DNA of 64,000 nt from Pseudomonadota bacterium. Its GTDB lineage: Bacteria; SAR324; XYD2-FULL-50-16; JAHJRI01. This document shows, in pieces, positions 36,496 through 44,670 of the stretch. The position numbers were made by a program, and so were the translations under genes. Position 1 is the stretch's first letter. The number at the start of each line of letters is the position of its first letter. The notes under the pieces are model-generated. The model saw only the letters and a program-made list of their open reading frames with translations, made no database searches and was not told the DNA's origin. Location: contig JAKSDL010000845.1 in NCBI GenBank assembly GCA_022360105.1, positions 10,529 to 74,528 of the forward strand, written 5' to 3'.

Positions 36496-37872
36496 TTAAA
36501 CCAGCATTTGATGAACCGCTTTGAGCGCCTTGTCACTGTCTTTATCTTTAATAGCGCAAGAAATGTTTATTTCGGAAGCTCCCTGGGAAATCACTTCGAT
36601 ATTCACACCTTCTTTGGCTAGTTTGGAAAACATTTCACCCGCAATTCCAAGGGTATGCTGCATGCCTTGCCCTACTAGGCTTAAAATCGCGAGGTTATTC
36701 CTAACAGTAACTTCACCCAGCTGTTTTAGCTCATTGATGACTGGTTTCAGATTTTGATGTTCGGCAATGGTGAGAGAGACATTGACTTCCGATGTGGAAA
36801 TCAGATCGATCACAATTTCATGGCGGTTAAAAACATCAAACACCCTGGACATAAAACCATAAGCCATCAGCATCCTGTTAGACTGGATATTTATCAGTGT
36901 GACATCACGTTTGACGGTTACGGCAGTGGGACCTTTTTGAACCTCTTGCTTACCTTTGCCGGGAACAATCGTTGTTCCATCCAGGGTGGGATCAAAGGTG
37001 TTTTTTATACGAACCGGAATGTCGGCGTTTATTACCTGTTCCATGGTGAATGGATGAATGACTTCCGAGCCGAAGTAGGTGAGTTCCGAAGCCTCATCCG
37101 GAGACACACTTTTTAAAACCCTTGCTGAAGAGACCTTGTTTGGGTCAGCTGTGAAAATGCCGTCTACTTCCTTCCAAATTTGTAGCTCATTGGCTTTGAC
37201 TCCTACAGCTATCAACGAAGCTGTAAAGTCTGTATATCCTCGTCCAATACTCTTTAAGATACCGTTTGGTACGAAACCGAAAAAACCGGTTACAACCGGA
37301 ATGCGTGCACCGGATTTTTTAATGAGAGTACCCAATTTCTTTTGCAAATAGCTGCAAAATCGTTTGTCGATCTCCTTAAAAGGCTTATCAACCAGATTGT
37401 CCAGGTTGATAAAGTCGGAATCAATCCCCATACTGTTCAATAAAGCGCTGAAAATTCTGGCTGATAATTTTTCTCCGCTGCTGATGATCACATCCATGGA
37501 ACGCTGGGAAATCTCCCCAATTACCTGAATTGCATCTAAAAATGATTTCAGTTTTTGTAATTCCTCCCGAATTTCATCTTCAAGCTGAATTCGGATCCTA
37601 AGATCGTTAATTATCTTATTAACAACATCCAGGTGATGGATTTCGATTTGATCAATTATTTTATAATAACTTCCTCCGTTGATCGCTTCACGAGCAGCGT
37701 TCATCAATCGACTGGTGGTGCCTTCTTTTTTCCCGCTGTCACTCATTGCAGATAATACGACGACTGGTTGCTCGCCGGATGCGATAGTAGTTTCAATAAT
37801 GCTGGCCACATTTTTCATGCGGCTGGCACGACCAATACTGGTGCCACCAAATTTTTGAATGACGAATTCCAT
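36496..37872 (-). CDS. lysC: Aspartate kinase
   Basis: Phosphorylates aspartate, the first step toward lysine, threonine and methionine. The N-terminus has IQKFGGTSIGRA (about 5-16) and VVVLSAMSDSGKK. The kinase core continues with TGFFGFVPNGILKSIGRGYTDFTASLIA, EVDGIFTADP and the aspartate-binding LTYFGSEVIHPFTMEQ. Two ACT domains (about 320-458) give feedback control by an amino acid end product. It is monofunctional, with no homoserine dehydrogenase domain. The size (458 aa) and extended middle helical region fit the LysC/ThrA-like class rather than the 400-residue Bacillus type. Confidence 0.93.
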   Translation of the reverse strand: MEFVIQKFGGTSIGRASRMKNVASIIETTIASGEQPVVVLSAMSDSGKKEGTTSRLMNAAREAINGGSYYKIIDQIEIHHLDVVNKIINDLRIRIQLEDEIREELQKLKSFLDAIQVIGEISQRSMDVIISSGEKLSARIFSALLNSMGIDSDFINLDNLVDKPFKEIDKRFCSYLQKKLGTLIKKSGARIPVVTGFFGFVPNGILKSIGRGYTDFTASLIAVGVKANELQIWKEVDGIFTADPNKVSSARVLKSVSPDEASELTYFGSEVIHPFTMEQVINADIPVRIKNTFDPTLDGTTIVPGKGKQEVQKGPTAVTVKRDVTLINIQSNRMLMAYGFMSRVFDVFNRHEIVIDLISTSEVNVSLTIAEHQNLKPVINELKQLGEVTVRNNLAILSLVGQGMQHTLGIAGEMFSKLAKEGVNIEVISQGASEINISCAIKDKDSDKALKAVHQMLV

Positions 37873-37994
37873 GGGGTTTGTTTGTGTCGATTGAGTTTGC
37901 TAAGTAATCCGAATTTGCCGGAAGCCAATTGCTGACTTATTTAAGATGAATTGGGAAGTGCACTGCTGAAGTCAAACATTCTCTCATACCTCAC

Positions 37995-39113
37995 TTATAA
38001 GTAAAGCATCAAATTAGAAAAGAACGTTATATCAATGTTTTGTGGGCCTTGAGTTTGATTTTCTGTAAATCCGAATTCAATAGTTGAGTTATCAGTGATA
38101 TGCCAGCGCAGTCCTGCTGTAACTTCCCGGATATCTTCTGCAATGTTGGATTTATCCTTGGGAAAGGGGCTTGTGTATTCCAAAAGCTGCAGGGTCACAA
38201 TCCAATTGTCAGTCAGGAACCAATTGCCTCCTAAAAAGAAATAATAGATGGTTTTAGGTGACTTTCGAAGCAGTGAATCGTCCACAAAAGACACGGCAAA
38301 CGCTGCGTGTAACGACGAGCTTTCAAACAGGGAAGAGTAAAACAATGAAAAATTGTAATCATTAAAGTTTTTAAACTCTTTATCCTCAGCATCAGATGTA
38401 GCTTCGTTAAACTCTTGTTCAATGTAATAATCTCCAAAATTAGAAGAGAACGAAAAAGAAATTGCTTCCGACGAGGTTTCTTTAACCCTGACTTTGACTC
38501 CCAGGGTCATCGATTGTTGCAGAAAGCTGGGAGACTCCTCGGTAACAATAAAGACATTTTCTTTGAGCTCGTTGTCATAAATATAGATTTCCAGTAAATC
38601 CTGGCCTGTTTGATGTCGTTCCTTGTTACTAAAATTGAAGGAGTCGTGAAAGTTTTCGATGGTGTCATCTATGGTTCCACCAAAATAACGAAAATCCCTG
38701 TAAGTAAACTGAAAATTAAACCAGTCGCTGATTCCGTAATAAGCCTTAAAGTAGCGATAGTCCATTTCACCATCAAAATAAACTGAATATCCTTTAGAAT
38801 CGGTTTCATCAAATTCTGATGCTGAAGCATTTCTATCTTCTGCCTTTTTAGAATTATCGCTGTAAACATAGGCGTTCAATAAGGTATACGACGTGGAGAA
38901 GAAAAATTCTCCTGACTTTAATGAAAATGCTGTGTCCGGTTCAAAGGTGGTGCTGAGAAAAAGCAAAGGGTACTGGGGGCCGACTATCATTGGTTTGTCC
39001 AGCATCTGTCGGGAATTGGCCATTAAGGGCAGATTCGTAAAAGAAATTATCAATCCCGGGAGCAGAATGGTAAGTATGTTCCTATTGATTTGGAAGATTT
39101 TTCTTAAAAACAT
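37995..39113 (-). CDS. DUF3187-family outer-membrane protein
   Basis: A signal peptide (about 1-32, ending LPLMA) precedes alternating amphipathic strands suggesting a beta-barrel. The family-like segment reads DGEMDYRYFKAYYGISDWF, then FGGTIDDTIENFHDSFNF. This matches the conserved DGE...YGLxD...GGxLDxxIExFHDxF pattern I associate with DUF3187. It ends in a hydrophobic strand, NLMLYL. Function of the family is unknown. It stands alone upstream of lysC, 122 bp away. Confidence 0.72.
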   Translation of the reverse strand: MFLRKIFQINRNILTILLPGLIISFTNLPLMANSRQMLDKPMIVGPQYPLLFLSTTFEPDTAFSLKSGEFFFSTSYTLLNAYVYSDNSKKAEDRNASASEFDETDSKGYSVYFDGEMDYRYFKAYYGISDWFNFQFTYRDFRYFGGTIDDTIENFHDSFNFSNKERHQTGQDLLEIYIYDNELKENVFIVTEESPSFLQQSMTLGVKVRVKETSSEAISFSFSSNFGDYYIEQEFNEATSDAEDKEFKNFNDYNFSLFYSSLFESSSLHAAFAVSFVDDSLLRKSPKTIYYFFLGGNWFLTDNWIVTLQLLEYTSPFPKDKSNIAEDIREVTAGLRWHITDNSTIEFGFTENQTQGPQNIDITFFSNLMLYL

Positions 39114-39398
39114 ATTTCCAAAAAATGAAATTTATGGCTTCAACTCGGTTATCAAAAGGTTTACGGAGAATACCTTAAAAAGTGATGCAATATGTCAACC
39201 ACTTTTATGGCTACGGCCAGTTATATAGGACGTTAAAAGTGTTTTATCTCAATAAGACAAGCTACGGAACTTTTGAACAGTCTTAGGTGAAAATTGAGTA
39301 ATTTATCCTCTGGGGCGAGATATTGGGGATAATGCAAGGCTTTCATGAGAATTGTTGTAGAGAACAAACAGCGAAGTGCTCAAAGGAAAGTCAACATT

Positions 39399-39418
39399 CC
39401 GATTTTGGGCAAAATCGG
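39399..39418. repeat. Perfect 8-bp hairpin
   Basis: CCGATTTT-GGGC-AAAATCGG. It has no T-tract on either side. It lies 26 bases from the larger palindrome and may be part of the same structured element. Confidence 0.6.
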
Positions 39419-39444
39419 AGGACAAATAACAAATGGTTGTTACA

Positions 39445-39505
39445 ATTGCCCGAATGAAACCCTGGGAAATAGCAGGCTGCTATTCCCAAAAGGGGTTCGG
39501 GCAAT
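39445..39505. repeat. 61-base near-perfect palindrome, possible structured 3' element
   Basis: The outer arms ATTGCCCGAA and TTCGGGCAAT pair perfectly over 10 bp. The inner arms TGGGAAATAGCA and TGCTATTCCCA pair with one bulged base, and CCC/GGG pairs lie between them. It sits about 58 bases past the stop of the small reverse-strand gene, so it could protect or end that transcript. It could also be a small mobile palindromic (REP-like) unit. Confidence 0.6.
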
Positions 39506-39563
39506 ATCACTAAGCTCGGGTCAAAGGAAAAGGTAGATCTCGGTTCTGGCTCAGCATGCTCGT

Positions 39564-39806
39564 TTAAGATTGATAAACCAAATTGTCTGATTTGTTCCAA
39601 GCCATAAAGGCAGGATGCGGCAATACTTGGTTTTTAGGACTTAAATCCAGTTCCTGCAGGCTTTCCCGCATCGTATTGATCACAACCAATTCTTCCAGAT
39701 TCTCAGTCGATGCTTCGATCAGGTCAAGTGCTCTTTCCACAGGTATGTTGTACTGTGCTAACCTTTCCAATTCGTTTGAGATTCCTTTAACTATTTGATG
39801 TATCAT
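39564..39806 (-). CDS. Small helical protein, unknown (80 aa)
   Basis: The ATG at 39806 has AAGGAG 5 bases upstream, which decides the start over a longer frame from 39869. The sequence is amphipathic and acidic (GISNELERLAQYNIPVERA), likely two or three helices, with a polar tail. No family recognised. It is the last gene of the reverse-strand group that includes sppA and the ThyX-like gene, with a gap of about 115 bp from the latter. Confidence 0.55.
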   Translation of the reverse strand: MIHQIVKGISNELERLAQYNIPVERALDLIEASTENLEELVVINTMRESLQELDLSPKNQVLPHPAFMAWNKSDNLVYQS

Positions 39807-39922
39807 GAGAACTCCTTTTTCCAGTTTTATGATTTTTATCAACGATGAAAATAGAAATTCAAATAACATACCAAGTTATTTAAGGGGCTGTTCTAATTGG
39901 GTTTATCTTGTTGTGGGGGAAG

Positions 39923-40717
39923 TTAGTGGTTTGGGCGAATATGAATTGCCTCGTAGTTGTGGCTGGCTTGCAAAATACTATTTAAACTTGAATTGTGAGG
40001 GCGAATTCCTTTTCCAAAGCGGCATTGATTGTAGGCTGAAAGTGATTCGTTACAAACTATTTGTCTGTTTTCCCAGCATTTAATACCTAATCTTTGAGAT
40101 AGAATTCGAAATTCAGATTTCATTACCTCATAGAGTTCCCAAGCTAAAGTTTTGATTTCCCAGGTCGATTGCTCACACATCGCATCATCAAGAAAATGTT
40201 GCAACGTTTGAAAATCAAAAGCAAGAAGGTCCTGCGGCAATGAAACCATGGGCAGGGACAAGCCGGATTGGGCAATGGAAAGGCCCTGGCCGGTACAAAG
40301 ATGAAAGAATTTGATGATCTCCTTATGCAGATGCTGCCATTTAGTTTTGACTTTATGATTAGACAATACTGCAGGAGGGACAACAAATCGCAGCCTACCA
40401 AGGTCAGCAGCTCTCTCCAGGTAGTCGCTAAGTTCAACAAACTTGCTGTATTCCGTAACCACCTTGTTGTAGGTGGTAATGCTGATATTTTTGACAAGGA
40501 ATAAAAACTGGGCTTGGTCCAATTGTTTTGTAGAGGATTTACCGTTAAGTTTCTCTAGCTTGAACTTGGCAATGTCACCGTTTTGAATAGATTGCCACAA
40601 TTGGTGGGGGTTTTCTTCATCATGTCGGATTTTTTGAGCAAGATACACAATTTCATTGGGGATAACGGAACATCCAAGAAATGATACTGATAATCGTTCT
40701 GACATCAATGAAGACAT
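39923..40717 (-). CDS. Degenerate ThyX-fold protein (probable pseudoenzyme)
   Basis: 264 aa aligning by eye, almost without gaps, to flavin-dependent thymidylate synthase ThyX. FLFLVKN (71-77) and VELS (94-97) correspond to the strand and helix around the active site. RFVVPP (110-115), GLSIAQSGLSLP (145-156), TLQHFL (171-176) and WEIK (186-189) match the dUMP/FAD half. The diagnostic RHR motif is replaced by Val-Thr-Glu (87-89), although Ser97 falls at the nucleophile position. The conserved ligand Arg and Asn residues of the second half are also changed (for example AR to SG at 151-152). It is therefore unlikely to make dTMP. It begins 10 bp after sppA. The fold assignment is from remembered ThyX sequences. 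Confidence 0.6.
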   Translation of the reverse strand: MSSLMSERLSVSFLGCSVIPNEIVYLAQKIRHDEENPHQLWQSIQNGDIAKFKLEKLNGKSSTKQLDQAQFLFLVKNISITTYNKVVTEYSKFVELSDYLERAADLGRLRFVVPPAVLSNHKVKTKWQHLHKEIIKFFHLCTGQGLSIAQSGLSLPMVSLPQDLLAFDFQTLQHFLDDAMCEQSTWEIKTLAWELYEVMKSEFRILSQRLGIKCWENRQIVCNESLSAYNQCRFGKGIRPHNSSLNSILQASHNYEAIHIRPNH

Positions 40718-40727
40718 ACTGAAAAGC

Positions 40728-41639
40728 TCAATTTATTCCGTTTTCAAGAAGTGGGGTCGCCAGGTAAAATAGACCGTTTTGTTCCACAAATTTGCCGATG
40801 TTCAGCAATGATTCCAAGTCGACAAGGGAGTCAAGAATTTCCTCTCTGCTGGTTGGATATACCAGGCTCATTTGCTCTTGGATATCCAGATCAAGTCTCA
40901 TATGCTCTGCAGTCTGTCTGAAACTGGCAACTTCGTCGATCAACCCTGTGTCTTTTGCCTGGTTTCCGGTAAAAACTCTTCCGTCAGCAATTTCTCTTAC
41001 TTTTTTGATATCGAGAGAGCGACTGTCCGCAACAGCTGTTATAAACTGTTCATGGGTATCTTTGACGACTTTTTCCAGCAGGATTTTCTCCGAAGGTTTC
41101 ATTTGTCGAAACGCGGAACCGATGTCTTTGTTTTTTCCTGCTTTTATCACCTCAGATTTTATTCCCAGCTTGTCCATCAGACCCTCCACATTGAAGGTCT
41201 GGATGATGACTCCGATACTTCCGATCATGGAACCGGGATTGGCAAACAGTTTGTCTGCAGCGATAGCAATATAGTAGCCTCCCGAAGCTGCTGTTGAAGA
41301 TATCGATACGTAGACTTTTTTCTTCTTCTTGAGCCTCAGAATTTCCGAATAGATCTCCTGAGATGGAGATACAGCCCCGCCGGGACTGTTAATTCGCACA
41401 ATAATTCCCCGCACTGCCGGATCACTTTCCAGAATTCGAAGTTTTTTCACAATGGGTTCGGATTCCAGAATGACTCCGTTGACTTCAACGATTCCAATTC
41501 CCGGGGTAACCACTGCTTCTCCGAAAAACTGGTATACAATCAATAAACAGATAAAAACAACAAACGGAAACAATACAGGATGTCGTCTTGGTAACGATTT
41601 CTTCTTATCCTGTTTGGAAGAGAGCAATGAGAATGACAT
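40728..41639 (-). CDS. sppA: Signal peptide peptidase SppA, S49 family
   Basis: Membrane-bound serine protease that degrades cleaved signal peptides. A basic cytoplasmic tail and one transmembrane helix (about 20-42) precede the S49 domain: RINSPGGAVSPSQEIY, the catalytic serine in STAASGGYYIA, GSIGVI, and the general-base lysine in IKAGKNKDIGSAFR. FTGNQAKDTGLIDEV follows. The 303-residue length is the short, single-domain SppA type that works as an oligomer. The ThyX-like gene is 10 bp downstream. Confidence 0.93.
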   Translation of the reverse strand: MSFSLLSSKQDKKKSLPRRHPVLFPFVVFICLLIVYQFFGEAVVTPGIGIVEVNGVILESEPIVKKLRILESDPAVRGIIVRINSPGGAVSPSQEIYSEILRLKKKKKVYVSISSTAASGGYYIAIAADKLFANPGSMIGSIGVIIQTFNVEGLMDKLGIKSEVIKAGKNKDIGSAFRQMKPSEKILLEKVVKDTHEQFITAVADSRSLDIKKVREIADGRVFTGNQAKDTGLIDEVASFRQTAEHMRLDLDIQEQMSLVYPTSREEILDSLVDLESLLNIGKFVEQNGLFYLATPLLENGIN

Positions 41640-41676
41640 ACGATGCGGAGGTTACGAATATTAAACAATTGCTGGG

Positions 41677-42657
41677 CTATACTTTTCCCATGAAATCATA
41701 AATCCATCTCACAAGGTTGATTATTACCAGCGATAATCCTTGCCAGCGTGCAACCTTCCAATTTGTGCGCATGAAAATAACAACCAGTACAACCATTGCC
41801 ATCAACATATACATGCTGCTTTTTGCCTCCGGAGATACCATCAGGCCTTGTGGATTGATCAAGGCAGCAAGCCCCAAAACTCCTAAAAGGTTAAACAAAT
41901 CGCTCCCGATCAAATTTCCGATAGCCATGCTGTGTTTGCCTTTCACCAAAGCCATCAAAGAAGTGGCCACCTCAGGAGCCGAAGTACCGGCTGCAACGAT
42001 GGTAACCCCAATCACCCAATCTGAAACTCCAAAAAACCGGGCGATATTTGAGGCTGAATCCACAAGCAAGTGACCTCCGTAAACAACACAGGCCAACCCT
42101 AAAAGTAGCAGAATGCCGTCTTTCCAGCTCAGATTGCCATGTGCAACCTCTTCACTTCGCTCTTTGTCCTTTTTAACAAAAAGGACAATCAAATAAACAA
42201 AGAACAGAAGCAACAATACACTGCCCTCCATGCGGGTCATCAGACCGGGAGCTGAAACTTTCGGACTAAGAATATTGGTTCCGAAGAGAAAAAAACCCAA
42301 AAGAACAGTGACAAAAATCAAGAAAAATCCATCCCTGTAAACCACTTTCGGAGTGGTAGCAATTGCGTAAAAACAGGCAGTTCCTCCTAATATAAATCCC
42401 AGGTTAAAGATATTTGAACCCACAACATTACTAACGGAAATGTCGGCTTTGCCAGCGATAACTGCGCTAATGGTTACAGCAAACTCCGGTGCAGAGGTTC
42501 CAAATGCTACAATGGTCAAGCCGATGACAAGGTCTGAAACTCCCAGGGCATGGGCGATATTTGATGCTGACGAAACTACCCATTCGGAGCCTTTCCATAG
42601 CAGTAAGATGGAGATTAAAACTAAAGGTAGATTAAGCGCTAATACGCTGAAGTCCAT
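41677..42657 (-). CDS. CaxA/YrbG-type Na+/Ca2+ exchanger
   Basis: Inner-membrane cation exchanger with two inverted halves. The two alpha-repeats are clear: GLTIVAFGTSAPEFAVTISA (about 45-64) with SNVVGSNIFNLGFILGG, and GVTIVAAGTSAPEVATSLMA (about 215-234) with GNLIGSDLFNLLGVLG. The acidic residues in GTSAPE are the ion ligands. About ten transmembrane helices, with a charged cytoplasmic loop (KKDKERSEEV) in the middle. 326 aa is typical. sppA follows 37 bp downstream, possibly in the same transcript. Confidence 0.92.
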   Translation of the reverse strand: MDFSVLALNLPLVLISILLLWKGSEWVVSSASNIAHALGVSDLVIGLTIVAFGTSAPEFAVTISAVIAGKADISVSNVVGSNIFNLGFILGGTACFYAIATTPKVVYRDGFFLIFVTVLLGFFLFGTNILSPKVSAPGLMTRMEGSVLLLLFFVYLIVLFVKKDKERSEEVAHGNLSWKDGILLLLGLACVVYGGHLLVDSASNIARFFGVSDWVIGVTIVAAGTSAPEVATSLMALVKGKHSMAIGNLIGSDLFNLLGVLGLAALINPQGLMVSPEAKSSMYMLMAMVVLVVIFMRTNWKVARWQGLSLVIINLVRWIYDFMGKV

Positions 42658-42883
42658 AGTGTTCTGATTGAGAAGAAACTGTTAGCTTACAAAATATCGT
42701 TTTGGAATGATATTGTTTGATGATTGCAGACTCTTTATCTTAACTTTTTGAATCTTCAAACCAGTTGAGTCAATTAGAGCGATGCAAAGCAAAAACTTTA
42801 CCAGCAAAACGGCAGGATTGAATAATTTAAGATTCTTAAAAAGTTTTCTAATTGTGAAACCGAAATTTAAAAAGGGCAAAGCT

Positions 42884-43663
42884 TTATTTTCTGATGCTGC
42901 GAAGAATGGATCCTTTTTTATAAACTCCTTTGAGTACACAATGATTAGGCATAATCCAGCATTTTGGCTCTAGAAGAACCAGCGGACAAAGCACTGCATT
43001 GCAGCCTGTTTCGCAGCCATCACCGATAAGTGCTCCAAACTTTGATATACCGGTGGCTATTCTTTCTCCCTCAACTTGAAGAAACATTTCAGGAAATTTT
43101 TCCTGTTTTTTTGCTTCCAATGACCTGAATTCCAGGTTGGAAATTTTTGTTCCCGCACCTAAATTCACATACGACCCGACAATCGTATCACCAATGTAGG
43201 CAAAATGCCCAGCTTCAACGTGTTTATTAAAAATACTGTTCTTAATTTCTGTGGTGTGCCCGACAACTGAATACTCACCAATATAGGCAAAGCCTCTCAA
43301 ATAAGCACCCTGCCGAACTTCACAATTGTTCTCAATATAGGTGTGATTTTTAATGGTTGCTCCTGCCTCTACAAGAGTTCCCGCTTTAATGCAGATATTC
43401 AGTTCTTTATCAACAAAATCCCTTTGTAAAACCTCTGTCGATGTAATGAAGTAACTTCCTTCCTTGAGCGAGAAATCGTCGTGATACAACAGTTTTCGGT
43501 CAGCAGATAACGATCCCTGGCTTTTAAGTTGGCTGATACTGGTTTCAATTTGATCCTTGAGTTTTGCCAGGGGCGACCAGGGAAACTGGCTGTCCTTATA
43601 AAGTGAATTCAGGAAATCACCAGGCATAGAATCAAAATAATTATCGAGATTCTTCCAGGTCAT
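42884..43663 (-). CDS. Left-handed beta-helix protein, GlmU-C-terminus-like
   Basis: A helical N-terminus (about 1-75) is followed by hexapeptide repeats (about 80-225): IKAGTLVEAGATIKNHTYI, then YIGEYSVVGHTTEIKNSIF, AYIGDTIVGSYVNLGAGT and FGALIGDGCETGCNAVLCP. The order and the GLGAGT/GDGCE-type motifs resemble the acetyltransferase half of GlmU and of archaeal-type sugar-1-P nucleotidyltransferases. There is no nucleotidyltransferase domain. It may be a sugar-nucleotide acyltransferase. It starts 5 bp after panE on the same strand. Confidence 0.72.
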   Translation of the reverse strand: MTWKNLDNYFDSMPGDFLNSLYKDSQFPWSPLAKLKDQIETSISQLKSQGSLSADRKLLYHDDFSLKEGSYFITSTEVLQRDFVDKELNICIKAGTLVEAGATIKNHTYIENNCEVRQGAYLRGFAYIGEYSVVGHTTEIKNSIFNKHVEAGHFAYIGDTIVGSYVNLGAGTKISNLEFRSLEAKKQEKFPEMFLQVEGERIATGISKFGALIGDGCETGCNAVLCPLVLLEPKCWIMPNHCVLKGVYKKGSILRSIRK

Positions 43664-43668
43664 AATAT

Positions 43669-44604
43669 TTAGTCTGCTTTGATCGATTGGTTGATTAATG
43701 CTAACTGAATCAGGTTATAGATCGTCTGATTGGCAGGCACCGAAATTCCATGCTTGGAAGCCTTATTTAAAACGACACCTATCAGTGCCTCTATTTCCGG
43801 CATTCTGCCGCTTTCGATATCTTTAAGCATGCTGGGTTTAACATCAGCGAACTCAAGGTTGGCATTGAGCAATTCGTCGATGGTGCTATTGGGAATTGGC
43901 ACTCCTTCTGCCTCTGCAACTTGCTGGACTTCGCTCATCATTTGTCGAATGGTAGGCAAAATTCCTTCAGACAGGTGAATTTGCCTCAATGTGGAATTGG
44001 TCAAGGCACTAATGGAATTGTAGGCATTGTTCCAGATAAACTTTCTCCACATCTCGTAATTAATTTTTCGAGAAATCTTATGGTTTATATCTGCGTGAGA
44101 AAAAACCTCCGAAAGCCACTCTTCTCGTTCTGAACCCTGGTGATCCAGCTCCCCGAAAATGATTTGACCAGGTGCCAGTTGAGTGACGGTCGCTTTGTTT
44201 TCCACAATGCCATTAAAATAGATTACCGAGCCCATGACCAGGTTCTTGCCGAGCAAATCAGAAAGAATCCTTTCATTTTCAAGCCCATTTTGCAACGAAA
44301 GAATGATGGTGGTTGGTTTTATGACTGGCAGTAAATTTAAAGCAATATCATAGGTTTGGAATGCCTTCACGCAAACCAGAATGATATCCTGAGCCGGAAG
44401 GTCGGAAACATCATCCACTAAGGTAGGGGTGAAATCATAATCCTTGGAAATATTGGAACGAATTGAAAATGTCGAGTCTTTGAGCTCATCGACCTTGTCT
44501 TTTGTATCCACAAACAGCACATTGAATCCGGCTTGAAATAGCTTCCCTCCAAAAAAGATACCGACGGCACCGGAACCGTAAATTAATACATTGTATTGTT
44601 CCAT
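43669..44604 (-). CDS. panE: 2-dehydropantoate 2-reductase
   Basis: NADPH-dependent reduction of ketopantoate to pantoate for coenzyme A synthesis. The N-terminal Rossmann motif YGSGAVGIFFGGKL (about 9-22) is followed by VCVKAFQT, LSLQNGLENE, and the helical C-terminal domain with KINYEMWRKFIWNNAYNSIS, which carries the catalytic Lys, and KPSMLKDIESGRMPEIEAL. 311 aa is typical. Some ketopantoate-reductase-like proteins act on other substrates, so the exact role carries some doubt. rseP lies 66 bp upstream on the same strand. Confidence 0.9.
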   Translation of the reverse strand: MEQYNVLIYGSGAVGIFFGGKLFQAGFNVLFVDTKDKVDELKDSTFSIRSNISKDYDFTPTLVDDVSDLPAQDIILVCVKAFQTYDIALNLLPVIKPTTIILSLQNGLENERILSDLLGKNLVMGSVIYFNGIVENKATVTQLAPGQIIFGELDHQGSEREEWLSEVFSHADINHKISRKINYEMWRKFIWNNAYNSISALTNSTLRQIHLSEGILPTIRQMMSEVQQVAEAEGVPIPNSTIDELLNANLEFADVKPSMLKDIESGRMPEIEALIGVVLNKASKHGISVPANQTIYNLIQLALINQSIKAD

Positions 44605-44670
44605 ATTGATTTTTTATGTCGCATGAAAATAAAAAACAGCCATTTGTTCACTAAAAACGAGTCACCTTGC

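Larger units (their letters stand above)
39114..39563. other. Intergenic region holding large palindromic structures
   Basis: About 450 bp between two reverse-strand transcription units. The notable content is a perfect hairpin at 39399-39418 and a 61-base near-perfect palindrome at 39445-39505, both listed separately. No protein-coding gene is supported. Confidence 0.45.

Noticed and set aside
37873..37994. Lysine riboswitch ahead of lysC
   Set aside because: The 122-bp leader is too short for the ~170-nt element and shows none of its conserved stems by eye.
42682..42939. 85-codon reverse frame after the beta-helix gene
   Set aside because: It overlaps the 3' end of the beta-helix gene in another frame, and its start is inside that gene. 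No support.
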